Of a stretch of DNA of 25,324 bases, positions 14,402-22,786 are shown one piece after another. The position numbers were made by a program, and so were the translations under genes. This DNA is from Bacteroidales bacterium GP3. Its GTDB lineage: Bacteria > Bacteroidota > Bacteroidia > Bacteroidales > Muribaculaceae. The DNA is taken from positions 4,386-29,709 of the forward strand of contig DAAK01000160.1 in NCBI GenBank assembly GCA_001701075.1. The letters are read 5' to 3'. Position 1 is the stretch's first letter. Every line of letters starts with the position of its first letter. The notes under the pieces were generated by a model. It had not been told where the DNA came from and made no database searches. It worked only from the letters and a program-made list of their open reading frames with translations.

Positions 14402-15976
14402 ATGGCGCAATTGAAGTATCCGGTAGGAATGCAGACCTTCTCCCAAATCATTGAGGAGGGTTATACTTATGTAGACAAAACGATTTATATAAAGGCACTT
14501 TTAAACCAAGGAAAGTATATTTTCCTGAGCCGACCTCGCCGGTTTGGAAAAAGCTTGCTGCTCTCAACTCTTAAGGCTTATTTTGAAGGACGACGCGAGT
14601 TATTCAAGGGGTTGGCTGCCGACAAAATGGATATGGATTGGACTCCTACACCGGTGCTGCATTTTGACTTGAACAACGGTCAGTATAAACGTCCGGATGG
14701 CCTGAACGACAGGCTTATTTCTCATCTCTCGCGCTATGAAAGAATATATGATATCTCCCCGCGAATGGAACATGACATCGTATTGCGTTTCGAAAACCTT
14801 ATCAGTGAGGTATACAATAAGACTGGTCAGCGAGTGGTGATTCTCGTAGATGAATACGACAAACCTCTGCTTGAGGTAGAAGAGGACAAGAGGCAATTTG
14901 AAGAGAACCAAAGTTTGCTGAAAGGTTTTTTCTCAAATCTCAAGTCAATGGATGCCTACATTAAGTTTGGTATGATGACTGGAGTAGCTCGCTTCAATAA
15001 GGTAAGCATATTTAGCGATCTCAACAACCTTAAGGACATCTCGATGGAGGATTCATACGCCGACATATGCGGATGGTCAGAAAAAGAACTGCTTGATAAT
15101 TTTCGTTCCGGCATAGAAGACGTAGCAAGAAAATGCGGAGAAGACTTTGACGCTACTCTTAAGGCACTCCGAGACTATTATGACGGTTACTTATTCAGCG
15201 AGGAAGGCTCAAGGCTTTACAATCCGTTCAGTGTATTGAGTGCACTCGACAAAAAGAGAATTGACCCTTATTGGTTTGAGACCGGGACCCCTACATTCTT
15301 GGTGAAGCGCATTAAGGCACGGGGCACTTATCCTCCTGACATCAATGGCAAAAAGTGCACAAGGGAAGACCTTCTCGCCGTTGGTCTCTTTGAAAAGAAT
15401 CCCATTCCTTTGATGTTCCAGACCGGTTATCTTACCATAGGCTCCTACAACAAGGAACTAAACATGTACGTGCTCTGCTTCCCCAATTATGAGGTGGAAA
15501 TTGGTTTCTATAGGCAACTGCTCCCTATATATGCACCCGAAGTCAGCGATCCGGACAGCCCATTCAATTTCACTGAGTTCAAGATAGATCTTTATGAAGG
15601 GCGTCCCGAAGATTTTATGAAGCGTCTCGCCTCACTACTGAAGGATCTCCCAGGAGAAGACCACAATGAATCTGCTTACCGTGCCATAACCTATCTGTTG
15701 TCTGTACTGTGCGGCACAAAGACCATTGCCGAACACCATGGATACAAAGGCCATAGCGACATAGAAGTTGCTACCAGCAGCTATATCTATCTCTTCGAAT
15801 TCAAATATAATAAGAGTGTCCAAGATGCTATGGACCAGATCCGCACCAGAGACTACGCAGGCCGCTTTGCCATGGACACTCGTTCTGTCTATCTTATAGG
15901 AGCGAATTTTAATGAAAAGAAGGAGGAAAGAGGTCTCCAATATCAAATAGAGAAATTAAAGGGATTAGGATTTTAA
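14402..15976 (+). CDS. AAA-ATPase-like protein with C-terminal PD-(D/E)XK nuclease domain
   Basis: This 524-aa protein belongs to a family very common in Bacteroidetes (AAA-ATPase_like plus DUF1703/PDDEXK_9) whose cellular role is not established. The family opening 'YPVGMQTFSQIIEEGYTYVDKT' region is followed by a Walker-A-like 'RPRRFGKSL' (44-52, with K50-S51) and a Walker-B-like 'ILVDEYD' (about 147-153). The C-terminus has nuclease-fold residues D453 ('HSDIEV') and E466-x-K468 ('LFEFKYNKS'). All three positions of the D...ExK site are present, so it could be an active nuclease. The start at 14402 was chosen because the protein family begins there and a consensus promoter lies just before it. 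The GH29 gene follows after 11 bp. DNA processing or defence roles are often guessed for this family but nothing here shows one. Confidence 0.88.
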   Translation: MAQLKYPVGMQTFSQIIEEGYTYVDKTIYIKALLNQGKYIFLSRPRRFGKSLLLSTLKAYFEGRRELFKGLAADKMDMDWTPTPVLHFDLNNGQYKRPDGLNDRLISHLSRYERIYDISPRMEHDIVLRFENLISEVYNKTGQRVVILVDEYDKPLLEVEEDKRQFEENQSLLKGFFSNLKSMDAYIKFGMMTGVARFNKVSIFSDLNNLKDISMEDSYADICGWSEKELLDNFRSGIEDVARKCGEDFDATLKALRDYYDGYLFSEEGSRLYNPFSVLSALDKKRIDPYWFETGTPTFLVKRIKARGTYPPDINGKKCTREDLLAVGLFEKNPIPLMFQTGYLTIGSYNKELNMYVLCFPNYEVEIGFYRQLLPIYAPEVSDPDSPFNFTEFKIDLYEGRPEDFMKRLASLLKDLPGEDHNESAYRAITYLLSVLCGTKTIAEHHGYKGHSDIEVATSSYIYLFEFKYNKSVQDAMDQIRTRDYAGRFAMDTRSVYLIGANFNEKKEERGLQYQIEKLKGLGF

Positions 15977-15987
15977 AATTCAATTAA

Positions 15988-17586
15988 ATGAAAAAGACAC
16001 TGCCTTGCTTACTATTTACCGCTGCTGTTGTGATAGCACAGGAGCAGGTTTACTGTCAGAAGAATACAATGGCCGACGGACCATTCTCGCCCTCATGGGA
16101 AAGTCTAAGTGCCTACGAGGTGCCCGAGTGGTTTAAAGATGCCAAATTCGGTATCTGGGCCCACTGGGGCCCGCAGTGCCAGCCTGAGGCGGGCGACTGG
16201 TATGCACGCGCTATGTATGAGGAAGGCTCAAGAGCCTACAAACATCATTTGAGTCACTATGGCCACCCGTCGGAGGTGGGCTTCAAGGACGTCATGAACG
16301 AATGGAAAGCTGAAAATTGGGAACCGCGCAAGCTTATGGCTCTTTATAAACGCACCGGTGCCCGATATTTCATGGCTCTCGGCAATCACCATGACAATAT
16401 GGATCTTTGGGACAGTCCGTATCAGAGTTGGAATTCAGTCAGAATCGGCCCCCACCGCGATATTTTGGCCGAATGGAAAGCGGCTGCCGACGAAGAGGGT
16501 CTTCCTTTCGGCGTGAGCATTCATTCCGCCCATGCCTGGACTTGGTACGAACCTTCTCAGGGAGCCGACCGTACCGGAGAAAAAGCCGGAATTTCCTATG
16601 ACGCCCGAACTCTCCGGAAGGCCGACGGCAAAGGCAAATGGTGGGAAGGCCTTGACCCTGAGGAGCTTTACGTCCAGAACCATTCGCTCAGCAATTCCAC
16701 CGAGCATTTCTGGGATTGGCCAGAGGGTGTCTCGAAACCATCACAGGCTTATCTTGACAATTTCTATAACCGAACTACCCAGATGATGGACGCTTACCAT
16801 CCCGATTTGGTCTATTTCGATGACAGCTGGCTCCCTTTCTGGCCTATCGACTCCACCGGTCTGGAAGTTGTGGCTCACTATTATAATGTATCGGCAGCGC
16901 GTGAGAAGGGGAAACCCGAGGTTGTGGTGTTCGGGAAAAAACTTACGCCATATCATTCTCACGCCATAGTGCGCGATGTGGAGAAAGGTGTGCTTGATTC
17001 TGCCCAGACCATTCCATGGCAGACCTGCACTTGCCTCGGCAATTGGCACTATGATGCCGACGTATATAACGAAAACCGCTATAAATCGGCAGAAACAGTA
17101 ATTCAGATGCTCATCGACATCGTAAGCAAGAACGGCAATCTGCTCCTGAGCGTACCCTTGCGTGGCGACGGAACTATCGATGATAAGGAAGAGGTTATCC
17201 TTGCCGAGATCGGAGAGTGGTTAAAAATCAACGGAGAGGGAATCTACGCAACGCGTCCGTGGAAAATATTCGGAGAGGGCCCCTCGACTTCCATCTCAAA
17301 ACCTCTTGACGGACCGGGATTTAACGAACAGCGTGACCAGCCGTATACTTCGGAAGATATACGTTTCACCACCAAAGGTGATTTCCTTTATGCCCATGTG
17401 ATGACCCGGCCTGATGACGGACATTTGTGCATCAAATCACTGAAAGGCTTGAAGGTGAGGAGTGTAGAAATGCTCGGCGAGGGTAAGGTAAAATTTAAAT
17501 CGGTCAAGGATGGTCTCTCTGTCAGAATTCCCTCATCATCCAAGCCCGGCCCCTCATCAATCACTTTAAAAATCAAACTCGGGTGA
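15988..17586 (+). CDS. GH29-family alpha-L-fucosidase (exported)
   Basis: This enzyme probably removes terminal alpha-L-fucose from glycans in the periplasm or at the surface. The N-terminus is a Sec signal (about residues 1-26). GH29 features are 'WFKDAKFGIWAHWGPQ', 'GNHHDNMDLWDS' with the fucose-contacting H134-H135-D136, 'WNSVRIGPHRD', and the nucleophile candidate D278 in 'LVYFDDSW'. The 532-aa length includes a C-terminal beta-sandwich. The 'GPQ...GDWYAR' opening departs from the common 'HWGLYSVPA'-type GH29 motif and is shared with the second GH29 enzyme in this window, so the two are paralogues of one sub-branch. The exact fucosyl linkage is unknown. By eye its first half looks more GC-rich than the neighbours. 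It is probably cotranscribed with the ATPase gene 11 bp upstream and the GH2 gene 49 bp downstream. Confidence 0.9.
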   Translation: MKKTLPCLLFTAAVVIAQEQVYCQKNTMADGPFSPSWESLSAYEVPEWFKDAKFGIWAHWGPQCQPEAGDWYARAMYEEGSRAYKHHLSHYGHPSEVGFKDVMNEWKAENWEPRKLMALYKRTGARYFMALGNHHDNMDLWDSPYQSWNSVRIGPHRDILAEWKAAADEEGLPFGVSIHSAHAWTWYEPSQGADRTGEKAGISYDARTLRKADGKGKWWEGLDPEELYVQNHSLSNSTEHFWDWPEGVSKPSQAYLDNFYNRTTQMMDAYHPDLVYFDDSWLPFWPIDSTGLEVVAHYYNVSAAREKGKPEVVVFGKKLTPYHSHAIVRDVEKGVLDSAQTIPWQTCTCLGNWHYDADVYNENRYKSAETVIQMLIDIVSKNGNLLLSVPLRGDGTIDDKEEVILAEIGEWLKINGEGIYATRPWKIFGEGPSTSISKPLDGPGFNEQRDQPYTSEDIRFTTKGDFLYAHVMTRPDDGHLCIKSLKGLKVRSVEMLGEGKVKFKSVKDGLSVRIPSSSKPGPSSITLKIKLG

Positions 17587-17635
17587 ACGGCCACGGCAGG
17601 CGACTGGTTTATCCTCAATGTAATTACCCAATATT

Positions 17636-20608
17636 ATGAAAAAGATTTTTTTGCTTGCGGTGTTGTCGCTTCTGTCGGCTGCCTCTGTAGTTTGGGCCGC
17701 TCCTCGCGAGAAGTATAATTTCAATAGCGATTGGTTGCTTAAGGTTGGCGATATGAAGGGTGCCGACCTCAAGACATATGACGATAAAGATTGGAAAAGC
17801 GTGACTCTTCCTCGGGCTTTCAATGAGGATGAGGCTTTTAAAATTCCAATTGCAGAACTTACTGATACAGTGGTATGGTATCGCAAGCATTTCAAACTGC
17901 CCAAGGAAGCAAAAGGACAGAAGGTGTTCGTGGAGTTTGAAGGTGTGCGTATGGGTGCCGACTTCTATCTGAACGGTCATCCTCTCGGTTACCATGAGAA
18001 CGGGGTTATGGCTGTCGGTTTTGACTTGACTCCATATATCAACTACGGCGGAGAGAATGTCTTGGCCGTAAGGGTTGACAATAGCTGGACTTATCGCGAA
18101 CGAGAGACCAACCAGCGTTATCAGTGGAATGACAAGAATTTCAATGCCAATTATGGAGGAATCCCTAAAAATGTATGGCTTCATACCACCGACAATGTGT
18201 ATCAGACTCTTCCCCTTTATAGTAATCTCGGTACGACAGGCACTTATATCTATGCCACGGATATTGATGTGGCAAGCCGTAAAGCTGTTGTCACTGCAGA
18301 AAGTGAAGTAAAGAATGAGTCAAAAAAGCCTGTTAAAGTATGCTATGAAGTCGAGGTTATAGATGCAGATGGGAAGACCATCGGCAATTTCAACAGCGCA
18401 CCTGTAAAGATAATGCCGGGAGAGACTGTGACACTTTCCGCTTCCGACACATTGACGGGTCTTAATTTTTGGAGCTGGGGATATGGTTATCTTTACGATG
18501 TGAAGACGCGACTCACCGTTGATGGTAAGATTGCTGATGAGGTGACGACCCGGACCGGTTTTAGGAAAACCCGTTTTGGTGATGGCAAGATATGGCTCAA
18601 CGATCGGGTGCTTCAGATGAAGGGGTATGCACAGCGCACGAGCAACGAGTGGCCTGGTGTCGGTATGTCGGTTCCCCCATGGATGAGCGATTACTCCAAT
18701 GGTATGCTAATTGATCACAATGCCAACTTCTTCCGCTGGATGCATGTGACGGCATGGAAACAGGATGCTGAATCCTGCGACCGTGTGGGTGTGATGCAGA
18801 TGCTGCCGGCTGGTGATGCTGAAAAGGATGTCAACGATAGGCGTTGGGGTCAGCGCAAGGAGTTGATGCGCGATATGATCATCTATTTCCGTAATCATCC
18901 GAGCGTCATATTCTATGAAAGTGGAAACGAGTCGATATCACGCGAGCATATGCTTGAGATGCGCGAGATACGTGACAAATATGATCCTTATGGTGGTCGT
19001 GCAATTGGTTCGCGTGAAATGCTCGACATACGTGAGGCAGAATATGGAGGCGAGATGCTTTATGTAAATCTCAGCGAGCATCATCCGATGGTGCAGACCG
19101 AATATTGCCGTGATGAGGGACTCCGCAAATATTGGGATGACTGGAGCTATCCCTATCACAAACACGGTGACGGACCACTTTACCGAAATGCCGATGCTTC
19201 AGCCTACAACCAGAATCAGGATCAGCTTGCAGTGGAGATGATTCGCCGCTGGTATGATTTCTATCGAGAACGTCCTGGAATGGGACGACGTGTGAATTCC
19301 GGAGGCGCCAAGATCATATTCTCAGATACACAGACACATTGTCGAGGTGCAGAAAACTATCGCAGAAGTGGAGTGGTGGATCCCTTGCGTATTCCTAAGG
19401 ATGCCTACTATGCGCATAAGGTGATGTGGAATGGATGGGTAGACGTGGAAGGAGACGATACTTATATCATTGGCCATTGGAATTATGCTCCAGAGGTTGT
19501 GAAGCCTGTGTATGTAGTATCAACCGGAGATAGCGTCGCTCTTTTCGTGAATGGGAAGGCTCAGAAGCCACCAAAGCGTGAGTATGAGTTCCTTTTCACT
19601 TTCGACAGCATACAATGGGAACCTGGGAAAATAGAGGCCATAAGCTATGACAAGAACGGCAAGGAGACAAGCAGATTCTGCCATAACACAGTCGGAGAAC
19701 CGAATAATCTCAAGCTGACTCTTATGCACGGTCCGGAAGGGACATATGCAGATGGTGCTGATATTGCAATGTTGCAGGTTGAGGTGGTGGATGAAAACGG
19801 ACAGCGTTGTCCGCTTGCCAACGATATGATTGATTTCTCGCTTTCCGGGCCAGCGGAATGGCGTGGCGGTATAGCGCAGGGGGAAGATAATTATGCCTTC
19901 GCCATGTCTCTTCCGGTGGAATGTGGCATTACGCGAGTGCTTGTGCGCTCTACGCCTGAGTCTGGCAATGTCAAAGTCACTGCCAAGGCAAAAGGATTAG
20001 GAGAGGAATCGGTAGAATTCACTACTATCCCTGTGGAGGTGAAAGATGGACTCAGCAAGCATTTCCCAGCCCAGGCTTTGAAACCACGCTACGACCGCGG
20101 TCCCACACCATCAACACCCTCATATTATGACAAGAAGGTAGATGTTCGCGTCAAGTCTGCGACTGCTGGATTTAACCAGGAAACTGTAGGAAACAGTTGG
20201 GATGACAATGAGTTGAGCGAATGGCGCAACGATGGGCGTCTTGAGACTGCATGGATCAAATATGAGTTGGAACGCGCAGCTGAGATAGATGAGATCAATA
20301 TAAAATTGACAGGTTGGCGTCAGCGTTCATATCCACTTGAGATTTTAGCCGGAGATGAATTGATATGGAGCGGTGATACTGACCGTTCGCTCGGTTATGT
20401 GCATCTGAATACTCGTCCTGTAAGGACTCGTGATATCACCATCCGTCTGAAAGGCTCTACTGCCGACAGCGATGCTTTCGGCCAGATAGTGGAGGTAGTG
20501 GAACCAGCTGCTGGCGAACTTGACCTCTTCAAGGCAAAGGATGGCGAAAAAACAGGCGGCGAGCTCCGCATCGTGGAAGTAAACTTTCTCGAAAATCTCA
20601 ACAAGTGA
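17636..20608 (+). CDS. GH2-family glycoside hydrolase (beta-galactosidase type, exported)
   Basis: This 990-aa exported enzyme has a Sec signal ending around 'VVWA' (residue 21). The order is: GH2 sugar-binding jelly roll (about 25-190, with 'VWYRKHF' and 'NGHPLGYHENG'), immunoglobulin-like domain (about 195-305), and (beta/alpha)8 catalytic domain (about 310-610). The acid/base is E432 in 'YESGNES' and the nucleophile candidate is E489 in 'VQTEYC'. Further Ig-like domains follow, and then a discoidin (F5/8 type C)-like C-terminal domain (about 845-960, 'SWDDNELSEW' ... 'ITIRLKG'). GH2 also contains beta-mannosidases, glucuronidases and arabinosidases, so beta-galactosidase is the default but not certain. 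The partner GH29 gene 49 bp upstream suggests joint trimming of a fucosylated, galactose-bearing chain. A bidirectional terminator follows the stop. Confidence 0.9.
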   Translation: MKKIFLLAVLSLLSAASVVWAAPREKYNFNSDWLLKVGDMKGADLKTYDDKDWKSVTLPRAFNEDEAFKIPIAELTDTVVWYRKHFKLPKEAKGQKVFVEFEGVRMGADFYLNGHPLGYHENGVMAVGFDLTPYINYGGENVLAVRVDNSWTYRERETNQRYQWNDKNFNANYGGIPKNVWLHTTDNVYQTLPLYSNLGTTGTYIYATDIDVASRKAVVTAESEVKNESKKPVKVCYEVEVIDADGKTIGNFNSAPVKIMPGETVTLSASDTLTGLNFWSWGYGYLYDVKTRLTVDGKIADEVTTRTGFRKTRFGDGKIWLNDRVLQMKGYAQRTSNEWPGVGMSVPPWMSDYSNGMLIDHNANFFRWMHVTAWKQDAESCDRVGVMQMLPAGDAEKDVNDRRWGQRKELMRDMIIYFRNHPSVIFYESGNESISREHMLEMREIRDKYDPYGGRAIGSREMLDIREAEYGGEMLYVNLSEHHPMVQTEYCRDEGLRKYWDDWSYPYHKHGDGPLYRNADASAYNQNQDQLAVEMIRRWYDFYRERPGMGRRVNSGGAKIIFSDTQTHCRGAENYRRSGVVDPLRIPKDAYYAHKVMWNGWVDVEGDDTYIIGHWNYAPEVVKPVYVVSTGDSVALFVNGKAQKPPKREYEFLFTFDSIQWEPGKIEAISYDKNGKETSRFCHNTVGEPNNLKLTLMHGPEGTYADGADIAMLQVEVVDENGQRCPLANDMIDFSLSGPAEWRGGIAQGEDNYAFAMSLPVECGITRVLVRSTPESGNVKVTAKAKGLGEESVEFTTIPVEVKDGLSKHFPAQALKPRYDRGPTPSTPSYYDKKVDVRVKSATAGFNQETVGNSWDDNELSEWRNDGRLETAWIKYELERAAEIDEINIKLTGWRQRSYPLEILAGDELIWSGDTDRSLGYVHLNTRPVRTRDITIRLKGSTADSDAFGQIVEVVEPAAGELDLFKAKDGEKTGGELRIVEVNFLENLNK

Positions 20609-20622
20609 CAACTCATAGCATA

Positions 20623-20651
20623 AAAATGGCCGTCGTTTTGGCGGCCATTTT
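20623..20651. terminator. Bidirectional intrinsic terminator between convergent GH2 and GH29 genes
   Basis: A perfect 10-bp inverted repeat, AAAATGGCCG (20623-20632) and CGGCCATTTT (20642-20651), has a 9-base loop. The A/T ends give a T-run on either strand. It lies 14 bp after the GH2 stop and 32 bp from the end of the minus-strand GH29 gene, as expected for a shared terminator. Confidence 0.85.
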
Positions 20652-20683
20652 AGTGAACAGTTGGTTAAGACAAATATTGGGAG

Positions 20684-22444
20684 TTATTGAATTCGGAAGA
20701 CGAGGGATGATTGGAAGTCGGAAAGATCTTCAGGAAGTGTCAAGGAAAGGCCGGTGTCGGTCTGCTTCCATTTGAGTGATCCATCGTAGCCAAGGAGTGT
20801 CACGTCCTTGATAGCTGGAACTTCTTTAGCTCCGTCGGCAAGAGACTTAATCAATAGGTCGGAACCACCTTCCGGCACCATCATGGAGAAAGCATATAAA
20901 TTGCCGTTCTTGCCTTGTGTGAAACGGAAGTCTTCAGGCGAGAACCGGAATTCTGCGTGATGTTTTCCGAGTCCTCCTCCGGGTAGCTTTCGGAGTTTTC
21001 CATCTTTCATTACTCCTTCACCAAGCGTGTGCCATGCGCGACTGCCATAGACAGCCTCTCCATTGCGGCTCATCCATTCGCCTACTTCTTCAAGCATCTT
21101 TACACACTCAGGCTCAATGGAGCCGTCAGGAAGGAGGCAGATATTGAGTGCGGCGTTGCCATCGCGGGCAATTGATTCGATAATAAACTTTATCATCATG
21201 CCGGAATCGTAGGTGAAACCAGGAGCGTAGAACCAGTCTCCGACAGGAGCCTCCCTGATCCATGGTTGAGTGGAATTAATGGTATCAGGGAAATCAAATT
21301 CGGCTGTATTCACAGCTCCGTTTGTTGGACGACGGAACTTGATGATGCTGAATACATCGACTTTGCCGCGATTTTTCAATACTTTGTTGTAGTAATCAGC
21401 CATCACGTGCTGCATGGCATTTGACTTAAATCCGGTGCCGGTTCCGTTGCCTGTGAAAGGACCTTGCACAGTGCCGTCGGTATAGATGAAATCAGGGTCA
21501 TAATTGTCAGTGACATCCATGATGCGCTGCGCCCATTGTTTGGAATACCATTTTGCAAAGTCGATATGGCGGCTGAAGATTCCAGCCATTGGAGGAGCCC
21601 ATCCAGAGTGTGCGTTCTTGTTGACGGTCTCATATTCCCGTAGGTCTACGCCATAAAGCAAGTGTGGGTCATAGCCTTCCCACCATTGGCCCTTGCCGTC
21701 TTCGAGAGTCAGATTGCCGTCGTAAGGAACTCCTGCAAGTTCTCCTTCCTTGTCTGCACCGAAAGCGGTCTGCCACCACCACCAAGTATATTCATGATGG
21801 AATGTGACGCCATAGCGCATCTCATGCTTATGGCAAGCGTCAGCCCATTCCCTGAGAAGATCCCTATGGGGGCCGATATTGACGGAATTCCAGGGTTGAT
21901 ATTTTGAGTCCCAAAGGTCATAGTTATCGTGATGTACTCCCTGAATCATAAGGAATCGTGCACCAGCCTTGTGATAGAGGTCGGTGAGATATTCCGGATT
22001 AAGGCTGTCAGGACTCCAAGTGCGCAAAACGTCCTTGTAACCGAATTTTGAGGGATGTCCATATTTTTTCAGATGATTTGCATATGCCGGATGCTCTTCT
22101 TTGTAAAGATTTCTGGCATACCAGTCGCCGCTCTCACCGGCAGATTGAGGTCCGAAATGCACCCAAATTCCAAATTTGGCATCGCGAAGCCATTCGGGGG
22201 TGCCGGGATAATTTGCTTCAATTGATTCCCAATTACTCTTAAAAGGACCATCTTCCATATCCAGTTCGAGCTGATATTCGGGAAACTCTTCAAGATTCCC
22301 TAAAGGCACGGAACCGATAGGTAGGGGTTGGGGGAGTGCAGGGATTGGATCAACAAGGGTCTGTGGAGCAGTGGCATTAATCGTGGGAATGCTGATAAAT
22401 GCGGTGCTCAGGGCTGTTGTGATGACTGTGAATAAGTATTTCAT
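20684..22444 (-). CDS. Second GH29-family alpha-L-fucosidase-like protein (exported)
   Basis: This 586-aa paralogue of the GH29 enzyme at 15988-17586 sits on the opposite strand. A Sec signal (about 1-25) is followed by a proline-rich linker (about 27-60, 'PIPALPQPLPIGSVP') that the first copy lacks. The catalytic barrel shows 'WLRDAKFGIWVHFGPQ', 'GVHHDNYDLWDS', 'WNSVNIGPHRD' and the nucleophile candidate D323 in 'FIYTDGT'. An aromatic run 'YTWWWWQ' and 'GKGQWWEGYDP' line the region that in the first copy reads 'HAWTWYEPSQ'. The substrate pocket may therefore differ while the core is kept. Convergent with the GH2 gene, it is transcribed alone from the right or from its own promoter in the 342-bp gap upstream. 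Fucosidase is the family default; linkage and substrate are unknown. Confidence 0.88.
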   Translation of the reverse strand: MKYLFTVITTALSTAFISIPTINATAPQTLVDPIPALPQPLPIGSVPLGNLEEFPEYQLELDMEDGPFKSNWESIEANYPGTPEWLRDAKFGIWVHFGPQSAGESGDWYARNLYKEEHPAYANHLKKYGHPSKFGYKDVLRTWSPDSLNPEYLTDLYHKAGARFLMIQGVHHDNYDLWDSKYQPWNSVNIGPHRDLLREWADACHKHEMRYGVTFHHEYTWWWWQTAFGADKEGELAGVPYDGNLTLEDGKGQWWEGYDPHLLYGVDLREYETVNKNAHSGWAPPMAGIFSRHIDFAKWYSKQWAQRIMDVTDNYDPDFIYTDGTVQGPFTGNGTGTGFKSNAMQHVMADYYNKVLKNRGKVDVFSIIKFRRPTNGAVNTAEFDFPDTINSTQPWIREAPVGDWFYAPGFTYDSGMMIKFIIESIARDGNAALNICLLPDGSIEPECVKMLEEVGEWMSRNGEAVYGSRAWHTLGEGVMKDGKLRKLPGGGLGKHHAEFRFSPEDFRFTQGKNGNLYAFSMMVPEGGSDLLIKSLADGAKEVPAIKDVTLLGYDGSLKWKQTDTGLSLTLPEDLSDFQSSLVFRIQ

Positions 22445-22465
22445 ATGCCTCGGTTATTATTTTTG

Positions 22466-22473
22466 CAAAATTA
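22466..22473 (-). promoter_or_regulatory. Possible -7 element for the minus-strand GH29 gene
   Basis: TAATTTTG on the minus strand matches TAnnTTTG and lies 22-29 bp before the ATG at 22444. No TTTG is present about 20 bp further upstream, so a promoter here would lack the -33 box and may depend on an activator. Confidence 0.38.
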
Positions 22474-22585
22474 AGATATTTTTTAGGATTTATAATTATT
22501 ATTTCGTTGCTTTTTTATTTGGATTGGTATAATGCAATAAAAAAAGGCATGGCTTCACAGTCACACCTCTCTCCATATACTTAAT

Positions 22586-22623
22586 ACATTAACCTAAATT
22601 TCAAAATACATTAATCTAAATTT
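22586..22623. repeat. 16-bp direct repeat at 22-bp period (possible operator)
   Basis: ACATTAACCTAAATTT (22586-22601) recurs as ACATTAATCTAAATTT (22608-22623) with one mismatch. The 22-bp start-to-start distance is about two helical turns, so both copies face the same side of the DNA. The pair lies about 140 bp upstream of the minus-strand GH29 start, a position suited to an activator dimer. The repeat is seen directly; the regulatory role is inferred. Confidence 0.6.
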
Positions 22624-22726
22624 TCACGTAGCAATCAATATTTGAGATAGGAACATTATACATTATCAATTAATGCAAGTGCCTCAATATTAAAGATAAT
22701 ATGAGGGTGAATAGAAATTTTTAGAA

Positions 22727-22767
22727 AGGGAGAGGGAATCCCATCATTGAGATTCGGCTCTCTCCCT
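22727..22767 (-). terminator. Terminator-like hairpin after the 392-aa protein gene
   Basis: AGGGAGAG (22727-22734) pairs with CTCTCCCT (22760-22767), and inner GAATC (22736-22740) pairs with GATTC (22751-22755). On the minus strand this follows the stop codon at 22787 by about 20 bases and leads into TTTCTAAAAATTT. The stem is good but the T-run is interrupted. Confidence 0.55.
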
Positions 22768-22786
22768 AATTAGATATAGCTACCAA

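Larger units (their letters stand above)
22445..22786. other. 342-bp AT-rich intergenic region
   Basis: No coding frame was supported here. The region holds a -7-like promoter element for the GH29 gene (22466-22473), a 16-bp direct repeat (22586-22623) and a terminator-like hairpin for the 392-aa protein gene (22727-22767). The stretch 22624-22726 is AT-rich with short fragments such as TCAATATT occurring twice, and nothing else was recognised in it. Confidence 0.7.
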
